Shown here: positions 61,854-64,000 of the stretch, piece by piece
Layout of the letters: each line of letters starts with the position of its first letter
Numbering within the stretch: the stretch's first letter is position 1
DNA from: Blastocladiella emersonii ATCC 22665
Taxonomy: Eukaryota > Blastocladiomycota > Blastocladiomycetes > Blastocladiales > Blastocladiaceae
Direction: 5' to 3'
DNA: 64,000 nucleotides
NCBI GenBank assembly: GCA_025594325.1
Contig: JANHCV010000002.1
Span: 1,488,001 to 1,552,000, forward strand
Program-made: the position numbers and the translations under genes
The notes under the pieces: generated by a model
The model's database searches: none
Told to the model about the DNA's origin: nothing
The model's input: the letters and a program-made list of their open reading frames with translations, nothing else

Positions 61854-63292
61854 TTACAGGTCCTTCTTGAGGGTACCCATGAAGGTCTTCTTCTCGTCGG
61901 CGGTCTGGAAGCGACCGTGGCCGAACTTGGACGAGGTGTCGATGAACTTAAGCGACACCTTCTCGAGCGAGGCGCGCGAGGTGTGGGTAACCATGGTCTT
62001 GCGCAGGGTGACGATGCGCTTGCGGGTGCCGACGCAGCAGCCCTTGATCATGAGGAAGTCCTCGTTGACCATACCGTAGTGCGGGAAGCCGCCCATGGGG
62101 TTGATGGTCTTCTCGGTGATGTCGAACTCGGTCGAGCCCGAGGCCGAGGCCTGGCCGTTCGAGACGCGGTAGATCTTCTTGTTGATCTCGGTACGGTGGT
62201 GGTAGCCGTTCTGACCAGCGCGCGGCACCGAGTACATGACGCGCGACGGGTGCCAGGCACCGACACAGGCAATCTTGCGGAGACCACGGTGCGTCTTGCG
62301 GGGGAGCTTCTTGGTGCCCCAACGGTGGGTGACACCCTCGTAACCGTGACCCTTGGTCACACCGATGATGTCGATGTTCTCGTCCTGCTCGAAGACCGAC
62401 TTGATGTCGACCTCCTTCTCGAAGTGCTCCTTGGCCCAGTCGACCTTCTGCGCAATCGAGCCGCCGTTGAGCTGGATCTCCATGAGGTGCGCCTTCTTCT
62501 GGCCGATCTTGACCTTGCGGATCTGCGTGTGCGCGAGGACGCGGACAACCTGGCAGTACTTCTTGATGCGCTCGAGCTCGCGGGTGATGTCCTTGGCGCC
62601 CTCGGCGTACTTGCCGGCGTACTTGGTGAAGGCCTTCTTCTTGGACTTGTACCAGTTCTTGTAGAAGCGGCGCTTGACCTCCTCCGAGAGGTGCTCGGCC
62701 CACACCGTGGTGAGGGTGCGCAGGCCGCGGGGGGTCTCGACGTAGCCGACAACACCGACGACGACCATAGGGGGCGTCTCGATGATGGTCACGGCCTCGA
62801 CGATCTCCTTCTTGTGCATCTCTGAGCGCGCGCGAGCGGGTTTCCACGGTTAGCGCACGTTCCAAACACACGCATTCCACCACAACGAGAAAATTCAACG
62901 TACTCGACGCGGGGCGGTCGAGGTCGCGCACAATGTGGGTCATGCCGGCCTTGTAGCCGATGAAGGCCGTGAGGTGCACGGGCTTCTTGGCATCGTCGCG
63001 GGGGAACGACTTGACCTTACCGCGGTGATGGCGGCAGCGCTTGCGGGGCAGGAAACCCAGCGAACCGTGACGGGGGTGCTCGAACTTGCGGTGGGACTAA
63101 CGAAATGGGGGGGGGAAAATGCGGATGGTTGCGGGTGGCCACCACGGCACAGCAGGTCGTTTTCGTCAGTCATCCGTCGGTTTCATTGGTCCCCGCCGCG
63201 GTCGTCGCGGCCGAAGCCAGCAAAACGCCGAGCGGGGATTGAATACCGCCGTCCGACAGAGCGGCACGACTGCATGCGATTCATCTCACCAT
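61854..63292 (-). CDS. RPL3: Ribosomal protein uL3 (Rpl3)
   Basis: Three exons are inferred: the start codon alone (63292-63290), 63096-62904 and 62821-61854, giving 387 residues, the same length as yeast Rpl3. The spliced text begins [20 protein letters not shown], and the second junction restores [18 protein letters not shown]. The family core is intact ([39 protein letters not shown], the His-tip region [19 protein letters not shown], and [16 protein letters not shown]). uL3 sits beside the peptidyl transferase centre of the 60S subunit. The ATG-only exon rests on ATG followed by GTGAGA at 63289, a 193-nt intron and the acceptor TTAG at 63097; it is otherwise the only way to supply a start before SHRKFE. 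Confidence 0.93.
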
Positions 63293-63471
63293 TGTAAATA
63301 TCCGTGCTCCAGGAGGGAAGAACAGGCAAGGCGGTCGTCGCGGAGCTTTAAGCTGGCGGACTCCCAGTTCAGCCACATCACCTGACGTTCAATTTCGCTT
63401 TCTCTCCACCGCCAAGTCACTGCCGCGTCCTTCCGCGACCTCGATCCGTGCACGCCACATATGAGAAACCA
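63293..63471. promoter_or_regulatory. Divergent promoter region, uL3 and F-box genes
   Basis: 179 bp between the uL3 start codon and the start of the rightmost F-box gene. It contains the uL3 leader; no specific ribosomal-protein promoter element was recognised. Confidence 0.4.
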
Positions 63472-64000
63472 ATGGAGAACGCCAAACTCGACTTGCTGCC
63501 CTCTGTCGTGATCGCGAACCTCGCCGCGTTCCTCGAAGGGCGCCAGCTCTCGCGGCTGCGGCAGACCTGCACTGCCATGAGCCGCGTGCCAGCCAACGTA
63601 ACGGCCAGCCGTGAGCACCTCGACTGGGCCCTTCGCCGCGGGTCATACACGCCGATACATCGGATTTATTTCGACCGTGCGATACGCCTTGATCAAAGTT
63701 CTGCTTACCGAGCAAGGCAGGTTCTGATCCGCGATGCAGTCGACTTGCTCGACGCTGACACGATTCGCGCCCTGCTTGACCCTCGCTCTCCGCGCGTGCA
63801 CGGCAAAGCGCTCGACGTGGAAGTGGCCTTCTTTCGCGCTCTACAACAGGTTGACCGAGGACGACCCGGTGCGGCTGAAATCGCGCGGATGTTGCTCGTC
63901 GACTCGCACATTTTTCCCTTCACGTTCGAGTTTCGCTACATGAGCGACCACGAATTCCTCGCACTGTGCACTACTGCTGCAGCTGTCGACATCGGCTCGC
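63472..64000 (+). CDS. F-box protein, cut by window end
   Basis: The ATG at 63472 opens a frame that runs off the window after 176 codons without a stop. Residues about 5-40 form an F-box (LDLLPSVVIANLAAFLEG, then LSRLRQTCTAMSRV). The following part is helical (YRARQVLIRDAVDLLDADTI, RALLDPRSPRVHGKALDV) without named domains, similar in style to the F-box protein at 2011-4185. An upstream ATG at 63461 is in another frame and gives no F-box. Function presumably substrate selection for an SCF ubiquitin ligase; substrate unknown. Confidence 0.7.
   Translation, partial: MENAKLDLLPSVVIANLAAFLEGRQLSRLRQTCTAMSRVPANVTASREHLDWALRRGSYTPIHRIYFDRAIRLDQSSAYRARQVLIRDAVDLLDADTIRALLDPRSPRVHGKALDVEVAFFRALQQVDRGRPGAAEIARMLLVDSHIFPFTFEFRYMSDHEFLALCTTAAAVDIGS

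Noticed and set aside
1-64000. CRISPR arrays, operons, bacterial origin or rRNA genes
   Set aside because: Spliced eukaryotic genes throughout; the short tandem repeats lack the repeat-spacer pattern and no rRNA-like sequence was seen.

Overview
The window is nuclear DNA of a GC-rich, intron-containing eukaryote. Introns are short (most 58-93 nt), start with GTRNG(T/C) and end in TAG or CAG. Gene content points to a fungus that still makes a motile flagellum: a complete axonemal inner-arm dynein heavy chain (DNAH2 type) lies beside fungal-type Tlg2, Nha1, Dbp9, Tim9 and uL3 genes. Lineage-specific F-box, ankyrin-like and leucine-rich genes at the left edge resemble families I associate with Blastocladiomycota (Allomyces, Catenaria and relatives). 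That placement is an inference, not a measurement.

Layout. 0-4.2 kb: a broken F-box/ankyrin-like gene and an LRR gene on the minus strand, divergent from a large F-box gene. 5-6.1 kb: a three-exon Tlg2/syntaxin-16 SNARE. 6.2-8.2 kb: a disordered Ser/Pro/Ala-rich protein. 8.4-12.0 kb: an IBTK-like ankyrin-RCC1-BTB protein. 12.3-26.4 kb: the dynein heavy chain (three exons, 4629 residues). 26.9-34.6 kb: FANCM/Mph1 helicase and a SLX4-like nuclease scaffold, head to head over about 200 bp. 34.6-39.4 kb: a gene-poor island with three kinds of tandem repeat. 39.4-45.9 kb: a zinc-knuckle-like gene with frame breaks, an ERGIC-53/Emp47-type cargo lectin and a Nha1-type Na+/H+ antiporter. 46.0-53.2 kb: a same-strand tandem array of an unnamed family (A-E, intact to fragmentary) with an arginine-serine-rich centre and a C-terminal domain faintly resembling retroelement Gag capsid. 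53.3-64 kb: Dbp9 helicase, a mitochondrial repeat protein divergent from Tim9, an uncharacterised PPxY/His-rich protein, ribosomal protein uL3, and the start of another F-box gene.

How genes relate. FANCM and SLX4 both act on branched DNA and crosslinks in the Fanconi anaemia pathway, and they share an intergenic promoter. The PPR-like protein and Tim9 are both mitochondrial and are also divergent. The Emp47-type lectin and the SNARE serve the secretory pathway. The remaining neighbours look unrelated, as is usual in fungi.

Method. Splice junctions were placed by eye from GT/AG sites, protein continuity and reading phase. For DNAH2, FANCM, IBTK, STX16, NHA1, DBP9, TIM9, uL3 and the 956-residue gene, the summed exon lengths are divisible by three. 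The SLX4, LRR and zinc-knuckle models have unresolved frame problems, which are flagged. Homology calls rest on recognised motifs and remembered family sequences; no database search was run.
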